Source: Noviherbaspirillum sp. UKPF54
GTDB lineage: Bacteria > Pseudomonadota > Gammaproteobacteria > Burkholderiales > Burkholderiaceae_D
Direction of reading: 5' to 3'
NCBI RefSeq assembly: GCF_007874125.1
Contig: NZ_CP040128.1
Location: 1,860,001 to 1,924,000 of the forward strand
Length of the DNA: 64,000 nucleotides
This document shows positions 51,994 to 60,527 of this stretch, in pieces; position 1 is the stretch's first letter, and the number at the start of each line of letters is the position of its first letter. The notes under the pieces are model-generated. The model saw only the letters and a program-made list of their open reading frames with translations, had not been told where the DNA came from and made no database searches. The position numbers and the translations under genes are program-made.

Positions 51994-52851
51994 GTGGGCG
52001 ATAAGCACTTCTTTCTCTTGCTGGCGGTATCGTACGCGGTTGTGGGCGTTGCCGGAGGCTGGGCGGTAACCCGAGCCGAAAAGCGCCGGAGGTGGCAATG
52101 CCGAATTAGCGGGGCAGTCGTCACGCAATGGAATCGGCTCGCCTTGCTGCAACGTCACACCGCCTCGCAGACTTGCTTGGCACTGGCGTTTCTGCGTGCG
52201 GCCGCCCAATCCGCCTTTCGGGTCATCCGCCGTCGTCCCGGCATCAGCACGGCCGCACTGGTACTGCTGTCGTTGCCCGCCCTGCTTGCCTTGCTTTTCT
52301 CGCCGCGAACCGACTTGGGCGGTTATCCCGACGCTCCGGCAGCGCACGATCCTGTAGTCGCCACGTTATTAATCGGAGAACAACTCGTACCACCGTCACC
52401 GCTGCCGCCCGATCTATTCCTTGCCGGAGACCTCGATCTGATTCGACCGGGAATTGCCAGTGCCAGCCGGGATTGGGCCTTACTGGACAACGAGTTCCGG
52501 CAGCGACTTTTGGGCGTATTTCGATCGATGGCGAAGCATGGCTACCAGATGGCGCTTCTCGAAGGCTATCGCAGCCCCGAGCGCCAAGCCATCCTTGCTC
52601 GACTGGGTCCACAGGTGACGAATGCAGGCGCCTATCAGAGTTACCACCAGTACGGCCTTGCTGCGGATAGTGCCTTCTTTAGGAGCGGCAAGATCGTGAT
52701 ATCGGAACGCGATGCCTGGGCCATGAAGGGCTACCAGCTATACGGTGAATATGCCGAATCTGCCGGACTTGTGTGGGGCGGGCGCTGGCGCATGATGGAT
52801 TTCGGCCATGTCGAGCTGAGAAAACCGCGAGTATTGCCATACCTCCAATAA
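51994..52851 (+). CDS. M15-family D,D-/L,D-peptidase with membrane anchor (TagX-like)
   Basis: The 285-residue protein begins at a GTG and has two hydrophobic helices (about residues 6-24 and 85-103) separated by an Arg-rich, presumably cytoplasmic stretch. That topology puts the C-terminal domain in the periplasm. The domain is a zinc-dependent M15 peptidase: LLEGYRSPERQAIL, SYHQYGLAADSAF (His and Asp ligands) and DFGHVEL (last His). In Acinetobacter the T6SS gene tagX encodes a comparable peptidoglycan hydrolase that opens the wall for the apparatus. The following PAAR, TssM and TagF genes make the same role plausible. Confidence 0.8.
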   Translation: MGDKHFFLLLAVSYAVVGVAGGWAVTRAEKRRRWQCRISGAVVTQWNRLALLQRHTASQTCLALAFLRAAAQSAFRVIRRRPGISTAALVLLSLPALLALLFSPRTDLGGYPDAPAAHDPVVATLLIGEQLVPPSPLPPDLFLAGDLDLIRPGIASASRDWALLDNEFRQRLLGVFRSMAKHGYQMALLEGYRSPERQAILARLGPQVTNAGAYQSYHQYGLAADSAFFRSGKIVISERDAWAMKGYQLYGEYAESAGLVWGGRWRMMDFGHVELRKPRVLPYLQ

Positions 52852-52867
52852 AACATTATCAATTCAG

Positions 52868-52895
52868 CAATTATTTGCTATTATCAAAATAATTG
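52868..52895. promoter_or_regulatory. AT-rich inverted repeat upstream of the PAAR gene
   Basis: CAATTATTT (52868-52876) and AAATAATTG (52887-52895) are a perfect 9-bp inverted repeat with a 10-bp spacer, in a 75-bp segment far richer in A+T than the genes around it. It may be an operator, a silencer-binding site, or part of the PAAR promoter. It is less likely a terminator because the stem is almost only A-T. Confidence 0.45.
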
Positions 52896-52926
52896 ACTTA
52901 AAGACAACAATGTTTAAAGGAAAGCC

Positions 52927-53193
52927 ATGGCGAAACCACTCATCGTCACCGGCGACGCTACCGATCATGGCGGCACCGTCGTTAGCGGCGCGGCAACCAC
53001 TGACGCCAACGGCAGGCGCATCGCCCGCATCGGGGACCAGGTGACTTGCCCGCACAAAGGCCATGGCACCAATGCCATCGTCAGCGGCGACCCCACCGTC
53101 ATCGTCGACGGCAGCCCTGTGGCCCGCCACGGCGATGTGACGGCCTGCGGTGCGGTGCTCATTTCCAGCCAATTCTCCACCGGCAGCGAATAA
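52927..53193 (+). CDS. PAAR-domain protein (T6SS spike tip)
   Basis: The 88-residue protein is a minimal PAAR domain: repeated short strands with GDQVTCPHKGHG, IVSGDPTVIVDGSPVARHGD and VTACGAVLISSQ. Conserved His and Cys residues bind the zinc at the cone tip. PAAR proteins sharpen the VgrG spike of type VI secretion and may carry effectors. There is no effector extension here, so cargo would bind in trans. It starts with AAAGGAAAGCC upstream and opens the T6SS gene row. Confidence 0.93.
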   Translation: MAKPLIVTGDATDHGGTVVSGAATTDANGRRIARIGDQVTCPHKGHGTNAIVSGDPTVIVDGSPVARHGDVTACGAVLISSQFSTGSE

Positions 53194-53263
53194 GGCGCGG
53201 CCTGTTTCAAGGCCGGATCGGCAGTTCTCCATCCAACAACATTCCCGTCCGTCGAATTCTCTG

Positions 53264-54736
53264 ATGTCCGATATCGCAGTTCCAGCCGGTAAAGCGCGTG
53301 CATTCGCAAAATCGCTCCTTCTATCAGTCATCCTGGTCGCGCTGACATGGGCCGTGGTCGTTTTCTGGTGGCGCGCCGTGCATTGGAACGCGACCGCGCT
53401 CGACATTGTCCTTGGTTTCGGCCTGTTGCCTTGCGTGCCGCTGGCTGCAATGGCTTTCCTGAGAAGGCGCGCCATGCGCGCGCCATCGCAAACCATTCCC
53501 GATCCGACACAAGAGAATTTGTCCGTGCAGCTGCCCCCGAGCAAAGCCCAGCCCGCGCCCGCGCTGCCGATCCTGAACGCATGGGCCATTACCCATGCGG
53601 CGATGAACCTCGACGAGTTGGTGCAAGTGCTCGTTGAACGGCGCACGCGGCCGCGCCCGGACCCGGAGCTGACGGACCGCGACGGCTTTCCGGTCCTGAG
53701 CGGCCGGGTTGTCGGCCTCGACACGACACATGCCGAACACTGGCTGGCGCAGACGGGCGTAGCCGCAGATCAAGTCCATCCACCGGTCTGGCGCGACGCT
53801 TTCGTTCGCGTGCTCGCGCTGCTGGGATCGCTGGCCGACCAGATCGAATCCGAACTCCATCTGCTGGCAACGGCGGCGGAACAGAGCAGCGCCACCGCAA
53901 ACGACAGCGAAGCAACCTTGCGCGGGATGTCGGCGCCTGCTCCTCAGGCCGGACAGTTCCGGCTTCTCGTCAGGCTCATGATCCCGGCAGCCTTCCTGCC
54001 ACATGAAAGGCAAACGATGCTGGACTTCGTTTTGCAACGGTTCCCGCTTTTCCAAGGCTTGAATGCGCGTGTCGAACTGGCGCCATCTCACGAAGACGCA
54101 GCGGCCATTGCGTTGCTGGAGCAGTTCAGGCTGGACTCCGCAGGCGGGAATGCGCAAGCGCTGCTCCTGCTGGCATGCGACTCCATGCTTTGCCCCGAAG
54201 TGCTGGAAGCATGCCAGGCGGGAGCGCACCTGTTCGGCACCCGCAGTCCGAACGGCCTGATGGCGGGCGAAGGCGCATTCGGCATCCTGTGCGCCAACGA
54301 CGCGGCGCTCGACATCCTGCCCACACCGGCCGCCTGCCTGCTGGCCGGCACATCGCACCATGTGCGGGAACATTCGGCCGATGCGCCAGGCAGGCCAAGC
54401 CACGCGTGCCTGGCGCAGGCGGCCCGTGACGCGCTGGCGGCAAGCGGAGCGGTGCCGGAACGAATCGGCATGGTGGTGTGCGACACCGATCACCGCTCCA
54501 GCCGAGTTCTGGAATGCATAGGCGCGATGGCACAGCACGCGCCGCACCTCGATGCTATCCAGAACCGTCTGGCCGTCAGCGAGACATGCGGCCACCTCGG
54601 CGCCGCCACGGGGCCTGCAGTTTTGGCGGCCGGAATACGGTGGACCGCGAACGCATCCTCGCCAACCATTCTGCTCAACCTTTGCCACGCTTTCGATCGG
54701 GCCGCCGCAGTCCTGCTGCCGCCCACCGAAGCCTGA
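53264..54736 (+). CDS. Membrane-anchored degenerate ketoacyl-synthase-like protein of the T6SS row
   Basis: The 490-residue product begins with two membrane helices (about residues 15-36 and 46-64). The rest resembles the thiolase fold of beta-ketoacyl-ACP synthases in its second half: a segment like the KS GEGA region (LMAGEGAFGILCAND, about residue 333), VVCDTDHRSSRVLE in the place of the second catalytic region, and SETCGHLGAATGPAVLAAGI (about residue 437), matching the KS GHxxGAAG motif. No nucleophile Cys appears at the expected place about 20 residues before the ALLLLACDS strand, so it is probably not an active synthase. It lies between PAAR and tssM. The assignment is by motif only. 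Confidence 0.65.
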   Translation: MSDIAVPAGKARAFAKSLLLSVILVALTWAVVVFWWRAVHWNATALDIVLGFGLLPCVPLAAMAFLRRRAMRAPSQTIPDPTQENLSVQLPPSKAQPAPALPILNAWAITHAAMNLDELVQVLVERRTRPRPDPELTDRDGFPVLSGRVVGLDTTHAEHWLAQTGVAADQVHPPVWRDAFVRVLALLGSLADQIESELHLLATAAEQSSATANDSEATLRGMSAPAPQAGQFRLLVRLMIPAAFLPHERQTMLDFVLQRFPLFQGLNARVELAPSHEDAAAIALLEQFRLDSAGGNAQALLLLACDSMLCPEVLEACQAGAHLFGTRSPNGLMAGEGAFGILCANDAALDILPTPAACLLAGTSHHVREHSADAPGRPSHACLAQAARDALAASGAVPERIGMVVCDTDHRSSRVLECIGAMAQHAPHLDAIQNRLAVSETCGHLGAATGPAVLAAGIRWTANASSPTILLNLCHAFDRAAAVLLPPTEA

Positions 54737-54772
54737 AGCTCATCCCATCACCGCTGTTTAACGGACTGTCCA

Positions 54773-57700
54773 ATGAACCGGATTATCGACATCTTCAAAG
54801 ACACGCGAATCATCACTGCTATCGGGCTGGCTCTTACGCTGGCGGCCGTCTATCTGGCCGGCTCGGCGCTTCATGCGTCTCCCGCATGGACGCTAGCCGT
54901 CATGGGGCTGGCATGCGCCTTGTGGATCGGGACCTGGATCGTGCTATGGCATCGCACGCGCCGAGCGGCCGCAGCCATGGAGCAGATGCTTCATGGCCAG
55001 GCGGACCAGGCGCTCAAGGCGGCATCCGCCGACAGGAAGCGGGATGTGGACATCCTCCGCAAGCGACTGCTCGATGCGATCCGCACCATCAAGGGGTCCA
55101 AGCTTGGTCAAACCAGCGGCAAGGCTGCGCTCTATGAACTGCCGTGGTATATCGTGATAGGCAACCCGGCGGCGGGAAAAAGCACCGCGGCAGTGAATTC
55201 CGGGCTGAATTTTCCGTTCTCGGACAAGGGCTGCCAGGCGATCCAGGGCATTGGCGGCACGCGCAATTGCGACTGGTTCTTCACCACCGAAGGCATCCTG
55301 CTCGATACCGCCGGACGCTATGCGGTACATGAGGAAGACCGCAGCGAATGGCTCGGCTTTCTCGACTTGCTGAGGAAGCACCGCCCCAAGGCGCCGATCA
55401 ACGGTATCGTCATCGTCGCCAGTATCGCGGAACTGACCGGCGGCCGGCCCGACGCCACGATCACGCTGGCCAAGCAGCTGCGCCAGCGAGTGCAGGAGCT
55501 GACCGAGCGCCTCGAGCTGTTCGCGCCGGTCTACGTGATGTTTACCAAGGTCGACCTGATCGCCGGGTTCATCGATTTTTTCGAGGGTTCGGATGCCGAG
55601 GAGCGCAACCGCGTATGGGGCGCCACCCTGCCCTACGACGTGGATGGCAAGGCCAACGCGGTGGCACTGTTCGACCAGCATTTCGATGCCCTGGCCGAAG
55701 GCGTAAAGGAACTCGGCGCCACCCGCATGTCGCTCAACCGCGGCCAGTCGGCCGGGCCGGGCGTGCTGACCTTCCCGATGGAATTCGTCGGGATCAGGCA
55801 GCATCTGCGCATGTTCATCGCCACCCTGTTCGAAGAAAATCCGTTCCAGTTCAAGCCTGTTTTTCGTGGCTTTTATTTCACAAGCGCGATCCAGGAAGGC
55901 GTGGCGACCCACGCCGCCGGGCAACGCGTGGTGCGGGAATACGGGTTGGCGGCCGGTCGCAGGATGGCGGCGAGCGTGAGTTCGAACAGTGGCTTCTTTC
56001 TCAAAAACCTGTTTTCCTCTGTGATCTTCGCCGATCGCAACCTGGCGCGGCGGTACGCTAGCCGCAACAAGCTGTTGCTGCGCCAGTTCGGTTTTTACGG
56101 CGCCTTGCTGGCACTGGGGCTGCTGCTCGGGGGCTGGAGCTGGTCCTTCGTCGGCAATCGCCAGTATGTGGCCAACGTCCGCGCCGACATGGAAAAGGCG
56201 ATCAAGGTCCAGCAAGCAGGTCAGGACCTGGCATCCCGGCTTGAGGCGCTGACCATCCTGCAGGACAGGCTGGAGCAGTTGCAGCGCTACCGGGAGAACA
56301 AACCTCTGGCGCTCGGCTTCGGGCTGTTCCAGGGCGAACGTATCGAGAACAAGCTGCGCTCCGAGTACTTCAAGGGATTGCGGCAGGTGATGCTGGAACC
56401 GGTCGCGATCAACATCGAGGCCTTCCTGTCGGAAGTCGGCACCAACGCCGTCAAGCTGCAGGCCGCTGCACGCGTCCCGCAGGGCGCCGCGCCCGCGGAC
56501 GCTTCGGCTTTCGGGCGCGGCGCACCGTCCCCGTACAAAAATCTCTCGCCGGACAATCCGGAAGACGCTTACAACGCGTTGAAAACTTACCTGATGCTGG
56601 CCGACCGCGACCGCATCGACGGAGCCCACCTGGGCGACCAACTCACCCGCTTCTGGCGCGGCTGGATCGAAGCCAATCGCGGCAACGCGCCACGCGAACA
56701 AGTGCTCCGCAACGCCGAAAAGCTGATTGGCTTCTACCTCGCACAGGCCGGGGAATCGGACTTCCCGCTGATTGAAAACAAGCTGGCGCTGGTCGATCAG
56801 GCGCGCGACACGCTGCGGCTAGCCGTCAAGGGAACGCCGGCGCGCGAGCGCGTGTATAGCGAAATCAAGATGCGTGCCTCGACACGTTTTCCGTCGGTTA
56901 CCGTAGCCTCCGTGGTCGGCGAACAGAACAGGGAGCTGATCGCGGGAAGCCATGCAATCCCCGGCGCATTCACCCGCGCCGCCTGGGAACAGTTCATTGA
57001 AGGAGCGATCAGGGATGCCAGTACTGGCGAGCTGCAAAGCGCCGACTGGGTGCTCAAGACCACGGCACACGACGACCTGTCGCTCGAAGGCAGTCCGGAG
57101 CAGATCCGCGGGGAGCTGGTCCGCATGTACAAGACAGAGTACATCGGCGAATGGAAGAAATTCATGCAAGGCATCGTCATCGCCGATTTCCCGGGCTTCG
57201 ATGCGGCGGCTGCCGGCATGAACCGGCTCGGCGATCCGGCCATGTCGCCGCTCAACACGCTGATGCAAACGCTGTACAGGGAAACCGCCTGGGACAATCC
57301 CTCGCTCGTCGACAAGGGGATGCAGAGCGCTCGGCGAAGCATGACCGACTGGTTTCGCAGGACGGTGCTGCGCCAGGCGCCTTCCCGCCCCTACCAGGAT
57401 CTCGCCGCCGGCAAGGAAGGCGAACTCCAGCCGGGCATGATCGGCAGGGAGTTTTCCGGCATCGCCGGCCTCGCCATGGCGCGCAGCGAGAGCAAGGACG
57501 CCTCGCTATTGAACGGCTACCTGGCACGGCTCGCCAAAGTACGCACGCGCTTCAACCAAATCAGGAATGCTGGCGATCCGGGCCCCGGCAGCAGGCAACT
57601 GATGCAGGCTACGCTGGACGGCAACGATTCCGAACTGGCCGATGCCCTCAAATATGTCGATGACAGCATGTTGACCGGCATGCCGGATTCGCAGCGCGCC

Positions 57701-58501
57701 GTCATCCGTCCCCTGCTGGTGCGCCCGCTGATGCAGGCGTTCGCCGTCATCGTGGCGCCGGCCGAGCAGGATTTGAACCGTACCTGGGCTGCGCAGATAC
57801 ATGAGCCGTTCGGCAAATCGCTCGCGACTAAATATCCGTTCACCGCCGCATCCCGCGTCGAGGCGACCGCTTCGGAAATCGCGCAGGTGTTCGGCCCGGA
57901 CGGCAAGATCGCGAAATTCGTGCAAGACAGCATGGGGCCGTTGGTAGTGCGGCGCGGCGACACGCTGTCGGCGCGCACCTGGGCCGACATGGGCGTGCAC
58001 CTGAACCCCGTATTCGCGGCCAATCTGGCACACTTCGTGGCGCCTCCCGGAGCCGGCGCGGGGAGCACCGCGGCGGCGCAAGGCCAGCCGCAAACCAGCT
58101 TCCAGCTGCAGCCGATTCCCACCGCAGGTCTGGTCGAGTACACCATCGAAATCGACGGCCAGATGCTGCGCTACCGTAACGGCCAGCAAGAGTGGGCCAG
58201 CTTTATCTGGCCATCGGCGCAAGGCCAGCCGGGCGCCAGGATCAGTGCGCAAACGGCCGGCGGCAACACCGTCGTCATCGCGGATTTCCCAGGCCAGTTC
58301 GGTCTGGAAAAGCTCATCGACTCGGCGCAGCGCACGCGGCGCGACAACGGCTTGTTCACGATGGCCTGGACCAACGGCGGCTACTCGGTAAACGTCAACT
58401 TCCGCTTGATCAGCGATGCCCGCTCCGCCGGTCAGGGCGGGCCGGAAAATGGTTTGCGCGGCGTGCAGTTGCCTGCGACCGTTGTCGGATCCGCCATCTG
58501 A
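54773..58501 (+). CDS. tssM: Type VI secretion membrane-complex protein TssM (IcmF)
   Basis: TssM spans the inner membrane and periplasm and, with TssL and TssJ, forms the T6SS trans-envelope channel. The 1242-residue protein has two N-terminal helices (about 14-33, 40-58), a cytoplasmic NTPase-like domain with Walker A IGNPAAGKST (130-138) and Walker B ILLDTAGRY, a third helix at about 440-458, and a large periplasmic IcmF C-terminal region ending in the beta domain (TIEIDGQMLRYRNGQQEW, FPGQFGLEKLI). Length is normal, and Walker A is intact, which is not so in all TssM proteins. Confidence 0.96.
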   Translation: MNRIIDIFKDTRIITAIGLALTLAAVYLAGSALHASPAWTLAVMGLACALWIGTWIVLWHRTRRAAAAMEQMLHGQADQALKAASADRKRDVDILRKRLLDAIRTIKGSKLGQTSGKAALYELPWYIVIGNPAAGKSTAAVNSGLNFPFSDKGCQAIQGIGGTRNCDWFFTTEGILLDTAGRYAVHEEDRSEWLGFLDLLRKHRPKAPINGIVIVASIAELTGGRPDATITLAKQLRQRVQELTERLELFAPVYVMFTKVDLIAGFIDFFEGSDAEERNRVWGATLPYDVDGKANAVALFDQHFDALAEGVKELGATRMSLNRGQSAGPGVLTFPMEFVGIRQHLRMFIATLFEENPFQFKPVFRGFYFTSAIQEGVATHAAGQRVVREYGLAAGRRMAASVSSNSGFFLKNLFSSVIFADRNLARRYASRNKLLLRQFGFYGALLALGLLLGGWSWSFVGNRQYVANVRADMEKAIKVQQAGQDLASRLEALTILQDRLEQLQRYRENKPLALGFGLFQGERIENKLRSEYFKGLRQVMLEPVAINIEAFLSEVGTNAVKLQAAARVPQGAAPADASAFGRGAPSPYKNLSPDNPEDAYNALKTYLMLADRDRIDGAHLGDQLTRFWRGWIEANRGNAPREQVLRNAEKLIGFYLAQAGESDFPLIENKLALVDQARDTLRLAVKGTPARERVYSEIKMRASTRFPSVTVASVVGEQNRELIAGSHAIPGAFTRAAWEQFIEGAIRDASTGELQSADWVLKTTAHDDLSLEGSPEQIRGELVRMYKTEYIGEWKKFMQGIVIADFPGFDAAAAGMNRLGDPAMSPLNTLMQTLYRETAWDNPSLVDKGMQSARRSMTDWFRRTVLRQAPSRPYQDLAAGKEGELQPGMIGREFSGIAGLAMARSESKDASLLNGYLARLAKVRTRFNQIRNAGDPGPGSRQLMQATLDGNDSELADALKYVDDSMLTGMPDSQRAVIRPLLVRPLMQAFAVIVAPAEQDLNRTWAAQIHEPFGKSLATKYPFTAASRVEATASEIAQVFGPDGKIAKFVQDSMGPLVVRRGDTLSARTWADMGVHLNPVFAANLAHFVAPPGAGAGSTAAAQGQPQTSFQLQPIPTAGLVEYTIEIDGQMLRYRNGQQEWASFIWPSAQGQPGARISAQTAGGNTVVIADFPGQFGLEKLIDSAQRTRRDNGLFTMAWTNGGYSVNVNFRLISDARSAGQGGPENGLRGVQLPATVVGSAI

Positions 58502-58512
58502 CGGCGCACATC

Positions 58513-59526
58513 ATGCAAGCGAATCGCACCATGGGCGCCATCCCGGCAATTCAGCCGCGAAATGCCAGCTCGATCTACTTTGGAAAAATTGCTTCGCGCG
58601 GTGATTTTGTCAAAAGCACTTCCGGAGCCGAAGTCATCGCGCTGATCGACAAGTGGGTGGCGCAAGGCATGGAGCTGCTGATCGCCGATCCGGACTGGAA
58701 GAACAGCTACGACACGGCCGGCCCGGTCGATTTCCTGTTCATAGGAACCCGCAGGAAGCGCGCCATCAGCGGCGCTCTGATTCCCGGCAGAGACGCGTCG
58801 GTGCGGCGCTTTCCATTCATTGCCGCTACCCTGTTCGAAATGGGCGAAGCACTGGTTTTCCTGCCATTGAGTCCGCTCGTGATGGAGCGCCACGCCAATC
58901 ACCAGCGAGCCCTGTCGCACCATGCCTCGACCACGCATGACGCCGCCGAGACGCTGACCGCTCTTGGCGACGTCGCTTTGCTGGCCGATGCCGGGCAACA
59001 CAGATTTCACGCCGGATATGCGCAGTTCCTGAATACGACCAGCCTGGCCAGCCTGGCCACCGCCCTGTCGCCGCACCTTACCGGCATAAACCTGCGCCAG
59101 ACGATTCTCGCCGTCGGATATTTGCTGCAACCGGTTCTCGCCAATTACGCGATCGCGCCGCACCGGGGATTGCTCATGCCCCTGCCCGCCGATCCGGGCC
59201 TCGCGCCGCTTGTCAAGGCGTGGTGGCTCGACCTTGTCTGCAGCTTCCTGCCGAGAGCGGATTTCGAGCTGGGCGTGTTCTCGTGCCGCCATGACGGGCG
59301 GCCTGTGCTGATCCTGACTTTCAACGGCATCACCCCGGCCGTCTTTCATGCCCTGTTTGGGGGAGCCGCGGCACAGCAGTCTTTCATCGATATTTCCTAT
59401 TCCGCCTGGGTTGAAGAGTACGCGGCACGCGATGCGACCAGGTACAAGCTGTCGAGCTATCTCGAACACGGCGAGCTGACGCTGGGCCAGCTTCGGGAAG
59501 CCTTCCGCCAGGCGTTTTCCGGGTAA
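58513..59526 (+). CDS. tagF: Type VI secretion accessory protein TagF
   Basis: TagF (DUF2094) is a cytoplasmic T6SS protein; in Pseudomonas it acts as a post-translational repressor of secretion. The N-terminal half shows the family motif YFGKIASRGDFVKS, then DKWVAQGMELL and DFLFIGTRRKRAISGALIPGRD (in parts). The second half may be a separate domain (DFELGVFSCRHDGRPVLIL). The product has 337 residues. The start at 58513 lies 11 bp after tssM; the open frame extends upstream but inside tssM. Confidence 0.92.
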   Translation: MQANRTMGAIPAIQPRNASSIYFGKIASRGDFVKSTSGAEVIALIDKWVAQGMELLIADPDWKNSYDTAGPVDFLFIGTRRKRAISGALIPGRDASVRRFPFIAATLFEMGEALVFLPLSPLVMERHANHQRALSHHASTTHDAAETLTALGDVALLADAGQHRFHAGYAQFLNTTSLASLATALSPHLTGINLRQTILAVGYLLQPVLANYAIAPHRGLLMPLPADPGLAPLVKAWWLDLVCSFLPRADFELGVFSCRHDGRPVLILTFNGITPAVFHALFGGAAAQQSFIDISYSAWVEEYAARDATRYKLSSYLEHGELTLGQLREAFRQAFSG

Positions 59527-59568
59527 GCGCCACACATACTCGCCATCCAACAAATCGACCACACCGCC

Positions 59569-60360
59569 ATGATCATCCGCTCAACGCTCCAGCAGATCGC
59601 GCTCGCCGTTGCAATAACCTGCGCGCCCCCCCTCTCGCATGCGCAATCCGCATCGCCGGCCTCCGCACCGGGAAACATCGTCATTTCCGGCGCCGTACCG
59701 GACGAGGCGACCAAGGCCGCGCTGCTCGGCAAACTGCAGGACTTGTACGGCCGCGCCAGAGTCGTCGACCAGATCAGCGTTGGCGGCGTGACCGCACCGC
59801 CGAATTGGGCTGTCCACGTTCCCGGGCTGATGACGCCCAACCTGAAATCGGTCAGCAAGGGACAGCTGGTGGTGGAAGGAACGAACGTGGCGTTGCGCGG
59901 CGAAGTCGCCAGCGAAGCGGTTCGGCAATCGGTCGCGCGCGATATCGCCGCAGCGCTCAGCCCTGACTATAGCGTCAAGAACGCTCTGCGCGTGTCGGTC
60001 GCGACTCAGGATGTGCTGGACCGTGCGCTGGGAAATCACGTGATCGAATTCGAGCCAGGCAGCGCGCTACTCACCGATTCCGGGAAAGCCATCCTCGATG
60101 AAATGGCCGATGCACTAAAAAAAGTCCATCCGCAAAAAGTGGAAATCATCGGTCATACGGACGATGTCGGCACTGCCTCGCGCAATCTGGCGCTGTCGCG
60201 TGCACGGTCCGAGTCGGTGAAAGCTTTTCTGGTTTCCAGGGGCATTTTCCCTGCCTCGATCGGCACCAGCGGCATGGGAGCGGACCAGCCAGTGGCGCCC
60301 AACACGACCGAGGATGGACGCCGGCGCAATCGCCGCATCGAGTTTCGCATCAGTCAGTAG
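59569..60360 (+). CDS. OmpA-family peptidoglycan-binding protein of the T6SS row
   Basis: The 263-residue protein has a signal peptide (cleavage near SHAQS), a middle region resembling BON-type domains (TNVALRGEVASEAVRQSVARD), and a C-terminal OmpA domain (IEFEPGSALLTDSG...IIGHTDDVGTASRN...ALSRARS...DGRRRNRRIEF) that binds peptidoglycan. It is 42 bp after tagF, and similar proteins (TagL-like) anchor the T6SS membrane complex to the wall. It is free in the periplasm, as no membrane helix other than the signal is seen. Confidence 0.88.
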   Translation: MIIRSTLQQIALAVAITCAPPLSHAQSASPASAPGNIVISGAVPDEATKAALLGKLQDLYGRARVVDQISVGGVTAPPNWAVHVPGLMTPNLKSVSKGQLVVEGTNVALRGEVASEAVRQSVARDIAAALSPDYSVKNALRVSVATQDVLDRALGNHVIEFEPGSALLTDSGKAILDEMADALKKVHPQKVEIIGHTDDVGTASRNLALSRARSESVKAFLVSRGIFPASIGTSGMGADQPVAPNTTEDGRRRNRRIEFRISQ

Positions 60361-60527
60361 GCCGGTTCCGCCGTCGTCCATGCATCGCCGACGGACTACC
60401 CGCATTGGCATCATCAAGTCGCCTCGTGGCAATTCCCCGGCCGCGAAACATTGCGCAAGTTCAAATGTAAGCACCTTTGTGGCTTGGCATGGTCAAATAC
60501 CCTGTCAACAGGGAGGCTGCGATAATC

